Part shown: piece after piece, positions 37,214 to 49,576 of the stretch
Layout: each line of letters starts with the position of its first letter
Numbering within the stretch: position 1 is the stretch's first letter
Assembly: GCA_916613615.1 (NCBI GenBank)
Contig: OU744725.1
Coordinates: 67,482,754 to 67,546,753, forward strand
DNA: 64,000 nucleotides
Source of the DNA: Steromphala cineraria
Taxonomy: Eukaryota; Mollusca; Gastropoda; Trochida; Trochidae
Reading direction: 5' to 3'
Made by a program: the position numbers and the translations under genes
Notes under the pieces: generated by a model
The model's input: the letters and a program-made list of their open reading frames with translations, nothing else
The model's database searches: none
Told to the model about the DNA's origin: nothing

Positions 37214-37250
37214 TGGGGTTAATTGTTATCGATAGTGCATGACGTAAGTA
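37091..37250 (+). repeat. P' block, D1 copy b
   Basis: 'cattgattctcgatgaatcg', 'gtgtctgatgtaattcaaga', 'ataatcaatctcagttggac' and 'ttaattgttatcgatagtgc'. The minus-strand frame (37016-37213) is also open in D2 (45922-46119), with most residues shared (for example 'PTEIDYG.SCLEAIVLN' and 'FTIHRESMKGLPQ'). See the ORF entry that follows. Confidence 0.55.
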
Positions 37251-38329
37251 AACATGGAGGAAAACCTGCTGTTCTTAACTGGGAATCAATCACACAGGAT
37301 GTCTGTAGCAATTGTAATTGAGTCAACAAGCTTCATTGAATATACATTACCATTTCTCTTCTGAATGACAGCATTCATTTCCTTTGCACATTTTGTAAAC
37401 ACATATTATTAACATACAGAATCTTGACTATTCAAGGTTTGACGTTTTGGAAAAAGAGCATACCTTGATGTGCCATGATTCTTAATATACTGTTTAGATA
37501 TTTAAAGTGTATTTGTTTTGTTCTTCCTGGACGTGAGATTAATCTGATTTCATGTCCAACTTCTGGACTGTCTTGTTTTGTTGGATACTACACAACACAA
37601 TCGTTTTAGAGAAAAATAGATCGCATTTGGAAAAGGAAGTTCTGTTATTGCACATGTTTTAAGAGACGAATGAATATGCTATGCTAGTAGTGTTTGTTGA
37701 ATCCAGGACTTGAACCAGAAACTAGCAAATTCCTCTGCAGGAACAAGATTGAAAGAGTATTTTAACCCGTCAGAGATTTTGCCAATATCATTCAGTCAAC
37801 AGATTCTGTTGAGACAGTATGATTGTATGAGACTCAAAATCAAGGATATAGAGATCTGTTAAATATTCAGTGGAATTCAGAGCATACATCAACAATGTTC
37901 AAGAACGTCACATCTATCAGGTTATTAAACAAAAGTTGTTTAAGCATGTTCATTGCTATACATAAAGCCGCATCGGTCACAAGGTTGCCAAATTTTATTT
38001 CAAATCGACTTTCTTCAACACCAGATGTAAACCCCTAAAGGCACAAATGGCATTAATTCATTTGACTTGTACGTCAGGGTTACATTACGTTTGGGAATGA
38101 ATGACTTCACCACCAACCATGATATTTTGAGCTATACTTGTAAGGCAATATTCTTTCACATATTGATAATTTTCTTTTTTCTGATTATAATTATTTGATG
38201 TAAAAGCTTGTCAATAGTTTTAGTCCTCAAGAGAAAACATAAATGTCCATACATCAGCCTACACAATGAAACTGCAAGTCTATACATAAACATTTTCTCC
38301 GAAACTACTTGACTTTTAACCACATTCTA

Positions 38330-38440
38330 ACACTGTTATTTGTCCTGGCTCTGTTTGTAACTTCTCTTTTCCAAGGCTGCTTCTCATAGGAAAACAAATC
38401 ATTTCCGTTCGTTAAGGAGGTTGATAATATTGACTGAATC
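38330..38440 (+). repeat. Q repeat, D1 copy a
   Basis: 'ctgtttgtaac', then 'ctcataggaaaacaaatcat', 'ttccgttcgttaaggagg' and a following 'ctgaatct'. Related copies: D1 40195-40285, D2 47075-47180 and D2 50135-50245. The internal duplication predates the D1/D2 duplication. Confidence 0.6.
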
Positions 38441-40194
38441 TTATGTGACAAACCGTTTAAGGGTTTCACTCTATTAGCCTCTGCATTGAATGAGATTTAC
38501 GTTCCTTTCTGAAGGCAATCATTTGCGTTGGACGCTTGGGAAATAATGGAAAAGTAAAATCTAAAATCTAAAATAAACCCTAAACAAAAACAGTTCAAAT
38601 CAATTTCAATTTCAAAATTAGTTTTAATTTTTTTTTGTAATGATACTGTTGAATTTGGTTAGCGATTTATAAAGTTAGCACTTAAAATGTGTTTGATAAC
38701 AACGATTTCCTAAAAGAATTTAAGATTCAACATTTATAAGCACAAAAAATCATCGTTTTCGCAAGTATATTTTTAAACATCTTGTATCATGTATTTTTAT
38801 ATATTATTTACAGTGGTTTTTCATTTAAGATTTTTATTGTATTTATGTTGTTTTCATTTTTGATGAATTTTAAAGGAATGAGAAGGAATTCAAGGAACTC
38901 CATATTATTTGTTTAGATACGAACACTCAGTTAAAGTATCATAACCTAATCTCAAGTTATCTCATATACTTTTAGAATAAGTGAAATAATGACTGTGGCT
39001 TGCTAAATAATGTCAAAGCTATCTTGGTTGAATGTCTATTATAATGAACATGTTTTTTTTTGTATTATTCCTTTGTAATATACAGTTTCTAGGCTATGAT
39101 TATATATGAGATTAAACAATCAATAAAAGCAAATCATAACAAATCATAATTGATATTAATGGTGACTCTTCAATTATATTTCAATTAAAAGTTGTCATTC
39201 CTCAAGCATTAATCATAAGCCAAGAAATACATACACAAAATTCAGCTGAAATTATTTTGATGTTACAGGACAAGTAGCAGGATTTTAAAAAACAGGGCAT
39301 CTAGTTAAAACAAAAACAATTACACCAACTGCAATTAATGTTTTTTTTATCAGGAGTTCCAGGAATATATAATTTCAGGTTTAGCTAACAAAATCGATTT
39401 CTCAATTAGTAAAACGTGTTCACAATTTATGTCCACAAGCATTTATACTTGTTTCAGTTACAATATTAACAATCAAATTGAGTAATGAGATTCTGAGCAG
39501 AATACATTTGGAATAAACAAATATTTTTGGGTAAATTTTTAAAAACTTAATGTCTACTCCCCCTTTCAACTACCTTTAAATGTTGCATCCTGCCACATCA
39601 CGTATCATTTGTAGCTCCAAAATACTCTGATATCTCTCCAATTAAATGCCTCGTATAGTTCGTCATGTACTCAGCCAAGAGAACATGAAAACTGTGAACA
39701 TGACTTGCATACCCCAGCAATCTGCTATATGCTATGGTTTATAAGTCAATAAGAAACATAGCTTTTGAAACAGTTTTCAGACTCCTAGTGGTGATCCACA
39801 TTGGGAAATTCGTTGTCCTAAATGGAACGTAATTTGAACCGTTTTATAACAGATGCATTGGCCACAACGCTGTCAAAAACATTTTAGAAATGGATTTCGA
39901 AAACAATCAAAAGTATAGTCAAGTTATCATCAACAAAAGTTTAATTCAATTAGATGTTAGATGTCAACTAAACTGCTGCACCATAGCCCATTATAGGTTA
40001 TTGCACTAAATCGATTAAACGTTGTTGTAATATAATATATGTCTTTTATAATTTTATTTTTAATGTTTTTATATTATTAAACTATTCTTTCGTGGTATTG
40101 TACATTTTTTACTAAAATTCAAGTAAACACTATTCAATCTTATATTTTTCACGCACAGCTTACTCGGATACATTTTCTTTCATTCAAATTTCCC

Positions 40195-40285
40195 CTCGCC
40201 CTGTTTGTAACCTGCTATCAAAGGCATCAGCTGCTCACAGGAAAAACAAATTATTTCCGTTCTTTAAGGAGGCATCTGAATCTTT
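40195..40285 (+). repeat. Q repeat, D1 copy b
   Basis: 'cgccctgtttgtaacctgct', 'tgctcacaggaaaaacaaat', 'tatttccgttctttaaggag' and 'ctgaatctttggtgg'. It pairs with 50135-50245 in D2. Confidence 0.6.
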
Positions 40286-40734
40286 GGTGGAGAAGCAACG
40301 AATCCCAGCGAATAAGGTGGACTATTTTTTGCAGACAATCATTCAATTCTTGACGTTCTGGAATGAACGAAAGTTGAAATAAAACATAAACCAGAAACAA
40401 AAACAAAAACGGGTAAAGACAAATGAAATTTAGAAGAAGTTTTCGTCTTTTCTTATGATATTACTGATAAATGTAGAAAACCTAAAGTAGGACACTGCAA
40501 TCTGTTTAATGAATTATATTTTAGTAACTTATGAATGCAACTTAAATTTGATAATTTTGTGTCGTCATTCAGGTGATCTGGAAAAGACAATACTTCCTCG
40601 GGTTGTAGTACTGATATAAACAAAATATAAAACTCAAAATTAAAGTTGTCTAAAATAAACTTACCCATATATGATTTTTTCTAAATGATTACCTGTGTTA
40701 TTCATATGTTTGCCTCCTGTTCTCAGTTGAAACC

Positions 40735-40940
40735 CTCAGCTGGACAGGTCGACGGGTAGAAGCCAGACAAATGCGAGTCTTTCCAAAACTTGCTTTCTAT
40801 CTCTCACTATGCCTTTTTTTCGTCTTTTCCTTTCGATCCCGTTCTTCCTGATCTGTCTACTCTCTTTTGGATGGCAACATCCTCGTGTATCATAAATAAA
40901 AATATTGCTGACAACACGTTAAACCCAAACTAACTAACTA
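40735..40940 (+). mobile_element. D1-specific retroposon-like insertion with (TAAC)n tail
   Basis: Relative to D2 (around 51165), D1 has about 205 extra bases between 'tctcagttgaaacc' and 'tctaatgtctttgcc'. The insert is richer in GC and pyrimidines and ends CACGTTAAACCCAAACTAAC with a further TAACTAA. A simple TAAC tail after 'gttaaaccc' is typical of 3' ends of RTE-type LINEs and SINEs in molluscs. I see no clear A/B box and no coding match, so whether it is a SINE or a LINE tail is open. Confidence 0.5.
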
Positions 40941-41059
40941 ATCTAATGTCTTTGCCACTACAAATACTTCTCTCAGTAATTATATTTGGAAGTTAGATAG
41001 ACGTATTCACCCAGAACAACTGGCAGCCATATTCATCTTTGAAGTGCCTAATAAGTTTT

Positions 41060-41260
41060 GACTTTAGTGCTGTGAAGTGGCAGACACTAAACCAATATTA
41101 TATATGTTGGATGGTGTTACGAGTTACTAGAACGTCTAGAGTCAGTCAATCTTAATGACGTTGATAGGATACTTAAAGTGATCCGCTATCTATTTGATGT
41201 CCTTGTTGATAAACTGTAACATTATTGGAAGCTTTCCCATAAACTGAGGAAAGATCCACC
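41060..41260 (+). repeat. T repeat, D1 copy
   Basis: 'gtgctgtgaagtggcagaca', 'gttggatggtgttacgagtt', 'agtcagtcaatcttaatgac', 'gttgataggatacttaaag' and 'ccttgttgataaactgtaac'. Copies are at 51310-51520 (D2) and, diverged, at 58800-58985. Confidence 0.65.
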
Positions 41261-43028
41261 TGGTTCCTCGCTATAAAAGTGAATAGTTTATGACAGGTTT
41301 AATATGACAGCATCGGTATTTAGAATGCATGACGTTTGTAGTCAAGTAATTCCAAATCTACTCAATCTAGGGACTAGAAATGACTTTAATAAGACTCGAT
41401 AAGACTCTATATATGTATGAACAACGTTTTTATGTTTATGCTTTAAACTATGGAGGAGTGACAGACATGATACAGTAACAAATTGGTAACACCATTTTGA
41501 AAACATATCTTACGCACAGAATACGATTCTATTAATATAGAGCTAGAAAAAAGCCCATCAAAATATGGGAAGAACGATTTGTAAGGACTGCAAGCTGTTT
41601 TGCTATACAATAAAAGTCTATTTTCCCTTGTGATGGTTTACATCACATGATGCACAGTATGATGACTTATGTCTTCATTATTGTAAAGTAGCGTATCGGA
41701 TTATGATATGAAATGTGATTGTAGAAAAAAACAAGAATTTTGATTATTATGCTCTTTTATAGTTTGTAACATTAATTATATGAACTTTTTAGGAATTATT
41801 ATGTTCAAATTTGAAATTTAAAGACTTATTTTGCAATTATCTAGCAAGTTTTATCTAGTGAAATCCAATGGACAAAATTGAATCCTTTAAAACATTAAAT
41901 CAATCATCAGTGATTTGCTACATTCATTACATGTAAGATAATCAGATCCAACCTTGAACGAGTGACATGCATTACAATAGCAGAATTGGTGACGGTCACG
42001 TCAAAATGAAAACACATCTTACACATAGGTATAATCAATCAGAATAAGCATTGCTGTCTAGACATAAGCTTATTATTTTATTGAATGATTGAGTTGCACG
42101 GATTGCATATCAATCTCATTAGCAGAAGAATCTGTCTCAGAACTAGCCCAGTATCAGGTGACTGTCGTTTTGAAAATAAAGGGGGTCAAGCATGTTATTA
42201 TTGGGTTTTTTTCCAAGGCTTTGGGAAATGAAATCCGACTAAACATAAATTATAAGTTAAAAGCATTTTGTGACAAAAGGTGAAATAGTTCAGGTACACA
42301 AGGATTACTTACTGTATTTAAGTGATTATACATTTATGCAATGTTTTTTTCACAAAAAAAACCACATGAATTCCAATGAATTGCAGTTATGAAACACAGG
42401 TGATGCTTTATATGAACAGTTTTATTTTAAGTATCTAGATTTGTCTATATATTATTTATCATAACTGTTTTTGTGTATGAAAGATGTTGGTTAGTTTAAG
42501 CTTTAATGGTTTGTAAAAAGAGAAGGTCATGAGTAACTTGGTCTAAAGTGTATTTTAAATTGAACAATTGTGTCTTTTGGACAGAAAGTATAACAGCAGG
42601 TTTAAGTAAAGGACATATTTTCAAATGAATGAACTTTAGTAGTTATAGTGAACTTAAAGAGAACTTCCTAAAAAGATCCTTATCACCACACTACTAAAAA
42701 CATGATCAGACTTTTTTTTACGCATTTGCAATACTAATTACTAATTGTAATTTTAGCAATCATGAAGCTCATATAGGGAAAAGCGTATGTTTTATTTTCA
42801 TTGAATCTAAACAGGAAACCATGCATTTCTCTTATCACTTACCTTGAATAAATCAATAATTCAACTAAACAATACAAAATGTACCTTGTTAGATGAATTC
42901 AATCTTATTTATTGAACTACATATTATTGCTTTGTAATACATGTCATTCCGGACGCAAATAGCAGCATTGAATAAACCATTTCAACTGCCATCGATCTTC
43001 TATTTGACTATGTTAACAACCTCTTTTT

Positions 43029-43180
43029 CTGCTCATCGATTCTCGAATCTGTGTCAGATGTAATCAAGTAGGATAGCCCCCAGATAGTTCTGCCGATCAA
43101 TCTCAGTTTGACACAGTTACTACTCACTCCCTTCATAATATGAGGGTTAATTGTTATCAATAGTGCATGAAGCACATAAA
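43029..43180 (+). repeat. P' block, D2 copy a
   Basis: 'tgctcatcgattctcgaatc', 'tgtgtcagatgtaat', 'gatcaatctcagtttgac' and 'gttaattgttatcaatagtg'. Counterpart of 32512-32665. Confidence 0.5.
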
Positions 43181-43724
43181 GCAAAGTTCGTCTTCTTTTG
43201 TCTATCATGGTAGCTGTAGATCAATCATAAAATTTGGTCAACAACATTTATCGATGCAAAATATTCCATATTTACACTACTCGTCCGAGTGCAAAACCTA
43301 CTTCCGAGAAAACATTCTTACAGAAGATACAGACTTTCTGAATCGATCAATAAGGTTTCTTTATGATGTGTCTCTATATCTGATGGATTGCTCTATACTA
43401 AATGTGAGATTCAATCAAATTTTATTATCAGGAGATCAATACTTCAAGTCATTCCAGTTAAATTCATTTTTTATCATGAAGAGAATATAAAAAATAGGCG
43501 TATATTTGTTAATGCCAAGATTAGGTGTATATGATTAGATGTAAATTCATCTAAACAGCTAAGGTGGGTAAGAATTATATTCAGATAATTAACTTGGTAC
43601 ATGGCTGTCTCTGTAGCTATAGTCTGAGTTGGTTCCGTCCTTGAGAGATGAAAGGCAAAGAGTCCAATTGATAATAGGAAAACATATCACATATATCTGT
43701 TTTTATTTTCAATGTTTACCAATA

Positions 43725-44130
43725 TCATATGAAGGATTACAAAAGGGGGTCGAGACACAGTCTGTAAGTGTTCTGCAGCGTTTTAACTTGTTGTTTGGAA
43801 CGTGAAGTCATACAAAGGATTGAAAACCTTTACCTTTGTTTCCATTTGCAGTTTTGTTCAAGGCTTGTCTTTCAACTTCTCTCCGAAATAAAGATGTTCA
43901 TGTTCTACTTTGAGAATAAGATTGAATAATGATAAGATTAAATGCTCTGCAGAGTTTTAACTTGTTGTTTGGGACGAGCAGTCATACACATGTTTGCAAT
44001 AAGGATTGAAAACGTTCATTTCCATTTGCAGTTTTTATCAATCCAGCTTCTATCTGAAAAAAGAGGTTCAAATTCTACCTTGAGGATAAAGTTGATTTCA
44101 TATTGTGTAATATTTGGGAATATTAGCACA
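43725..44130 (+). repeat. R segment duplicated in tandem in D2
   Basis: First copy about 43725-43930, second about 43940-44130. Both contain 'tttaacttgttgtttgg', 'gtcatacac/aa', 'ggattgaaaac', 'atttgcagtttt' and 'gagaataag/gaggataaag'. D1 has one copy (34785-35010). The 64-codon ORF at 43942 lies in the second copy and is not conserved. Confidence 0.65.
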
Positions 44131-45921
44131 AATTAATAAATCATACAAGAAATTTCTGAGGCCGAGAAAGGTCTTCATATCTCCTCCCATATTTCACCGT
44201 GAAGGTTCTACTGTAATTACCACCGTTACTTCAATTATGTTGAGTAGTATACATGTTGATAACCTATGTGACTAAAGACAATGAGACAAGACAAAATATC
44301 TGAACATCAATACAACCTTATTTTGGTATCAAAAATAGGACTCTATATAGGGTTCCATGGAATCGATTTGATTTCAAGATTGACTGGATTGCACAATCAA
44401 TAGTGTTAAATCACGTAGAACCCGAGTAAGTGTTAAAGACAACATACTAAAGGTTCTCCCAATGTTGATCTCAAACTATGTGCAGCTGTATCAACCCTCT
44501 TCACTCCACGCTATAATGAAACATGGAGGACTTTGGTCAACAGTATCAACAATAGCAGCTTCTTAAGTACATTTGTCTAACTTTTCCATAGTTTCAAGGT
44601 TACTTCTATTTATTTCAAGCCAGGAGATCAGAGTATTTTATTTAGAAATATCTCTGGAAAGATCTTTGGAAGAAGGCATAATGATGACTTTTTCTTCTAA
44701 TATTTAAATTTAATACACATTTTTTATTAAAATTCTGATGAGAAAGTACTCTATCGGCAAATGTAAACATCAAACAGTTATTTTTTCGAAAACTTGTTTA
44801 AGGTTATCACCACATTACATTAAACTTTCTATAATCTCACAATCTTAGAAATGGGGAATCAACACACATTCCACAATTAGTCATTTCCCCTTTCACAGTG
44901 TTACAAAAAGTATTGCTAAGATAGAATTTCTTTAATGTTATTTTTAGGTATATTAAGTATCTAAAGAAATTATTACTGTTGTTATTTCAAGTTAAAAATA
45001 ATAAAAACAACATTTACAATATTACAACAACATATTACAGTAATTAAGAGAAAATGATAACAATAATTAGATAGGGGAATAATTTACAGAGAAAAAATAG
45101 TTTTCATTATAAAAACATTGTTTATTGGTAAGAAAAAGTTTTACAGGAGGACATTTATGTGAGGTAATTGATCAAATTTACAGTAAAACAAACCAACACG
45201 CTAAAGTTTAACATTAAGAAGATTTATTCATTGAGATAAAGTGATATCAAATCTCAATTCCAAATACAATTTTAATGGTAAATTGAAAACAATAATTAAT
45301 TTTAAAATGTTATTGTTACTAACAAGTCCTTTATGCACCCTGTATGAAATATATATATAAGAAATATATATAATATATATCCTGAAAATTTTAGCTAGAT
45401 TCTTCTGTATGTCATATTCCTCCTCAAATCACCCAATTGATTCGGGATTTGGAAGGCATAAATTCACAATAATGAAAGTTTTTCACTTTTGCAAAGAACA
45501 GAAAAGCACTTGCAATATTTCGAAAAAAAATTCAAGATGTTCATAAGCGTCTTGGAAATGGTAAAAAATTAGTTTGTTTGCTCAGCCAAAGCTGTGTGTT
45601 TAAGCAGTTCAAATGTCATGAATGCTCCTGTCATCGTTTTTTAAATTCCCAACAATTTTTTAGTTTCAATTTAGAACCATTTCTTAATTTTATTCAAATC
45701 TCAAAAGTGTTTGTCTTACTTTATCTAAATTATCTCACTTGTCAACCTGTCAAAACGATCAATGAAGATTAACATACCTTATTCTTATCAAAGTTAGATA
45801 ATGAATGATTCAATGGGCAAACCTCCATGATAAACAACATGGTTAGGACTTGATTTCAGATCAAATGTTTAATGTAAACATCTCTATCGAACTACATTTT
45901 ATTATCGAAGTACAATCCTCG

Positions 45922-46119
45922 TTAAATGTATAACATCACTTTCAAGTCATCCACTTGTTCTATAATCTGAGGGTTAATAGATTGAGGAAGACCCTTCATT
46001 GATTCTCGATGAATCGTAAAGCTGTGTCTGATGTTATTCAAGACGATAGCTTCAAGACAGCTTTGTCCATAATCAATCTCAGTTGGACCCAGTTGCACCC
46101 CATACTCCCTGAATAACAC
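45922..46119 (-). CDS. Small ORF over the P' block, hypothetical (D2)
   Basis: Paralogue of the 65-codon ORF at 37016-37213, beginning MLFREYGVQLGPTEIDYG and ending VDDLKVMLYI. Same length, no indel. Two cysteine/proline-region changes (LCPT to LGPT) and scattered substitutions separate them. No known domain. Confidence 0.2.
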   Translation of the reverse strand: MLFREYGVQLGPTEIDYGQSCLEAIVLNNIRHSFTIHRESMKGLPQSINPQIIEQVDDLKVMLYI

Positions 46120-46160
46120 TGGGGTTAATTGTTATTGATAGTGCATGAAGCAAGTAAACA
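45996..46160 (+). repeat. P' block, D2 copy b
   Basis: 'cattgattctcgatgaatcg', 'gtgtctgatgttattcaaga', 'ataatcaatctcagttggac' and 'ttaattgttattgatagtgc'. Counterpart of 37091-37250. Confidence 0.55.
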
Positions 46161-47074
46161 TTGAGGCAAACCTGTAGTTCTTAACTGGGGATCAATCACA
46201 CAGGATGTCTGTACCTATCGTAATTGAGTCAACAAGCTTCATTGAATATACATTACCATTTCTCTTCTGAATAAAAGCATTCATTTCCTTTGCACATTTT
46301 GTAAACACATATTATTAACATACAGAATCTTGACTATTGAAGGTTTGACATCTTGGAAAAAGAGCATACCGTGATGTGCCATGATTCTTAATATATTGTT
46401 TAGATATTTGAAGTGTATTTGTTTTGTTCTTCCTAGACGTGAGATTAATCTGATTTCATGTCGATCTTCTGGATTGTCTTGTCTTGTTTGATTCTACACA
46501 ACACAATCGTTTTAGAGAAAAATAGATCGCATTTGTACAAGGAAGTTCTGTTATTGCACATGTTTTGAGAGACGAATGAATATGCTATGCTAGTAGTGTT
46601 GTTGAATCCAGGACTTGAACCAGAAACTAGCAAATCCCTCTACAGGAGCAAGATTGAAAGAGTATTTTGAGATTCAGTCAGAGATTTTGCCAATAATTTC
46701 ATTCAGTCAACAGATTCTGTTCAGACAGTATGATTGTATGAGACTCAAAATCGAGCATACAGAGATCTGTTAAATATTCAGTGGAATTCAGAGCATACAT
46801 CAACAACGTTCAAAAACGTCACATCTATCAGGTTATTAAGCAAAAGTTTTTTCAAGCATGAAAATGATCATTGCTATACATAAAGCCGCATCGGTCACAA
46901 GGTTGCCAATTTTTATTTAAAATCGACTTTCTTCAACACCAGTCAATAGTGTCAATAGTTTTAGTCCTCAAGAGAAAACATATATGTCCATACATCAGTC
47001 TACACAATGAAACTGCAAGTCTATACATAAACATTTTCTCCGAAACTACTTGACTTTTAACCACATTCTAACAC

Positions 47075-47180
47075 TGTTATTTGCCCTGGCTCTGTTTGTA
47101 ACTTCTCTTTTCCAAGGTTGCTTCTCATAGGAAAAACAAATCATTTCCGTTTGTTAAGGAGGTTGATAATATTGACGGAA
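47075..47180 (+). repeat. Q repeat, D2 copy a
   Basis: 'ccctggctctgtttgtaact', 'cataggaaaaacaaatcatt' and 'tccgtttgttaaggagg'. Counterpart of 38330-38440. Confidence 0.6.
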
Positions 47181-48801
47181 TCTAATGTGACAAGCCTTTT
47201 AAGGGTTTCACTCTATTGGTCTCTGCATTGAATGAGATTTACGTTTCTTTCTGAAGGCAATCATTTGCGTTGGACGCTTGGGAAATAATGGAAAAGTAAA
47301 ATCTAAAATCTAAAATAAACCCTAAACAAAAACAGTTCAAATCAATTTCAATTCAAAATTAGTTTTCACTTTTTGTTGTAATGATACTGTTGAATTTGGT
47401 TAGCGATTTATAAAGTTAACACTTAAAATGTGTTTGATAACTACGATTTCCTAAAAGAATTTAAGATTCAACATTTATAAGCACACAAATTCATAATTTT
47501 TGCAAGTATATTTTAAAACATCTTGTATCGTGTATTTTATATATTATTTACAGTGGTTTTCCATTTAAGATTTTTATATTATTTATGTTGTTTTCATTTT
47601 TGATGAATTTTAAAGGAATGAAAAGGAATGAAAAGGAACTCCATATTATTTGCTAAGATACAAACACTCAGCTAAAGTATCATAACCTAATCTCAAGTTA
47701 TCTCATATAATTTTAGAATAAGTGAAATAATTACTTTGGTTTGCTAAATAATGTCAAAGCTATCTTGGTTGAATGTCTATTAAAATGAACATCTTTTTTA
47801 TATTATTCCTTTGTAATATACAGTTTCTAGGGTATGATTATATATGAAATTAAACAATCAATAAAAGCAAAATCATATTTGATATTAATGGTGACTCTTC
47901 AATTATATTTCAATTAAAAGTTGTCATTCCTTAAGCATTAATCATAAGCCAAGAAAAACACACACAAAATTCATCTGAAATTATTTTGATGTTACAGGAA
48001 AAGTAGCTGGATTTAAAAAAATCAGGGCATCTAGTTAAAACAAAAACAATTACACCAACTGCAATTAATGTTTTTTTGATCAGGCGTTCAAGGAATATAT
48101 CATTTCAGGTTTAGCTACAAAAATCGATTTCTCAATTAGTAAAACATGTTCACAATTTATTTCCACAAGCATTTAGACCTTTATACTTGTTTCTCTTACA
48201 ATATTAATAATCAAATTGAGTAATGAGATTCTGAGCAGAATACATTTGGCATAAACAAATATGTTTAGGTAAATTTAAAAAACCTTAATGTCTACTCCCC
48301 CTTTCAACTATTAAATGTTGCATCCTGCCACTTCATTCGTATCATTCGTAGCTCCAAAATACTCTGATATCTCTCCAATTAAATGCCTCGTATAGTTCGT
48401 TATGTACTCAGCCAAGAGAATATTAAAGCTGTGAACATGACTTACATACCCCAGCAATCTGCTATATCCTATGGTTTATAAGTCAATAGAAAACGTAGTT
48501 TTTTAAACAGTTTTCCAACTGGTAGTGGTGATCCACATTTGGAAATTCGTTATCCTTAATGGAACCTAATTTGAACCATTTTATAATAGATGCATTGATT
48601 ACGCTGTCATTTTAGAAATGGATTTAGAAAACAATCAAAAGTATAGTCAAGTTATAAACATCACAAGTTTCATTCAATTAGATGTTAGATGTCAACTAAA
48701 CAGCTGCACCATAAGCCCATAAATCTTGCACTAAATCGAATAAATGTTGAAGGAATATAATTTATTATATACTTATGTAAACTTAGGATAGTAATACAAG
48801 G

Positions 48802-48868
48802 GTGCAATACGGAATGCATCTTCAAATTCCGTATTGCACTCCAAAATCCGTATTGCACGCCTGCCGGT
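48802..48868. repeat. TCCGTATTGCAC inverted and direct repeats
   Basis: GTGCAATACGGAA at 48802-48814 is inverted as TTCCGTATTGCAC at 48837-48849, and TCCGTATTGCAC occurs again in direct orientation at 48857-48868. This lies at the left edge of the D2-specific insertion and may be its terminal or subterminal repeat. Confidence 0.75.
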
Positions 48869-49110
48869 TCTACTTTTTTTAAGCTTCGGCAATTCTCTGA
48901 ATTTTCCGCAAGAAACAATCATTTTTCTAATTAAAACACCAAATTAATGTATCTCAGTAGTGCATTGGTAAAGACGTACTTTTTAATATGACATCGAAGA
49001 ATAAAATAGTGAGAAACTAGAGTTATCATTAGTAAAGAAACTGCAAAACACTTTGAAAAAGGAAATCCTGAACCAAATTCCGAGAGCATCGCTAGCGATA
49101 CTCGTCATTA

Positions 49111-49222
49111 TGACGTCATAGCCGAAAACGATTATGACGTAATTTCCATGGTGACGTCGTTTGAATGAAGCCCTTCGCTCGATACACTGAACTTTACGTT
49201 TTTCATATTCAGGACTATAAAA
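49111..49222 (+). promoter_or_regulatory. CRE-like cluster and TATA box upstream of the palindrome
   Basis: A perfect CRE palindrome TGACGTCA is at 49111-49118, followed by half- or near-sites TGACGTAA (49135-49142) and TGACGTCG (49152-49159). TATAAAA follows at 49216-49222, about 60 bp downstream of the last site. Transcription starting about 30 bp further would run through 49334 into the palindrome. CRE-type sites bind CREB/ATF bZIP factors in animals. That they act here is inference. Confidence 0.45.
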
Positions 49223-49333
49223 ATAATGTCTACGGAATTACTTTTATCACGTTATTTTGTTTTCACACTTTAAAACAATATTTTTGTCGTTTAACTATGC
49301 AAAGTAATGAGAAAATAAAAAGATAATTGAGGT

Positions 49334-49576
49334 ATGAAATCACCAGCCGAGCTTGTTTTAGGTAATCGCCTTGTTCGATTATGTATCAATGCGCAGTACG
49401 TCGTCTCGGATTATTTAAGTTATTCAAAATTACTTGCAAAAAGGTTAAAAAGAGAGTATATAATAAATACAGAACATCATACGTGTGCATTTGGGTCGTT
49501 TGTATTGAACGAGAAGATGTCATGGACGCGGAGGAACAACGAGTTCGAAGAACGAGTTGTTTCTCCGTGTCCATGA
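49334..49576 (+). CDS. Small ORF running into the palindrome, hypothetical
   Basis: Eighty codons from ATG 49334, beginning MKSPAELVLGNRLVRL and ending in the first palindrome unit (NEFEERVVSPCP). It lies about 110 bp downstream of a TATA box. The middle part is basic (LLAKRLKREY). There is no domain, and the C-terminal third is simply translated repeat. I consider a noncoding hairpin transcript more likely than a protein. Confidence 0.15.
   Translation: MKSPAELVLGNRLVRLCINAQYVVSDYLSYSKLLAKRLKREYIINTEHHTCAFGSFVLNEKMSWTRRNNEFEERVVSPCP

Larger units (their letters stand above)
32130..42640 (+). repeat. Macro-unit D1 of a direct tandem duplication
   Basis: This aligns collinearly with D2 (42650-52720). 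Anchors are 'acgcatttgcaatact' (32197 with 42720), P' (32512 with 43031), 'acccgagtaagtgttaaaga' and the following 'caacatactaaaggttctcc' (35348 with 44421), 'tgagggttaat(c/a)(c/g)attgagg' (37061 with 45969), 'ccattgctatacataaagcc' (37950 with 46870), Q (38330 with 47070), 'gccaagaaatacatac' (39220 with 47950) and T (41060 with 51310). D1 carries the pogo/L1 nested insertion and a tail-bearing insertion near 40735. It retains segments lost from D2 (about 240 bp at 36590-36830 and about 190 bp at 38020-38210). Confidence 0.85.

Noticed and set aside
37690..37760. Minus-strand GGTTCAAGTCC (B-box-like), also in D2 near 46610
   Set aside because: It resembles a tRNA T-arm, but I found no matching A box, acceptor stem or cloverleaf at the required distance. 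It may be a decayed tRNA-derived SINE, which is not supportable as a tRNA.
43167..43490. 107-codon plus-strand ORF in D2
   Set aside because: The D1 counterpart (32639-32830) is in a different frame with different residues, so there is no conservation.
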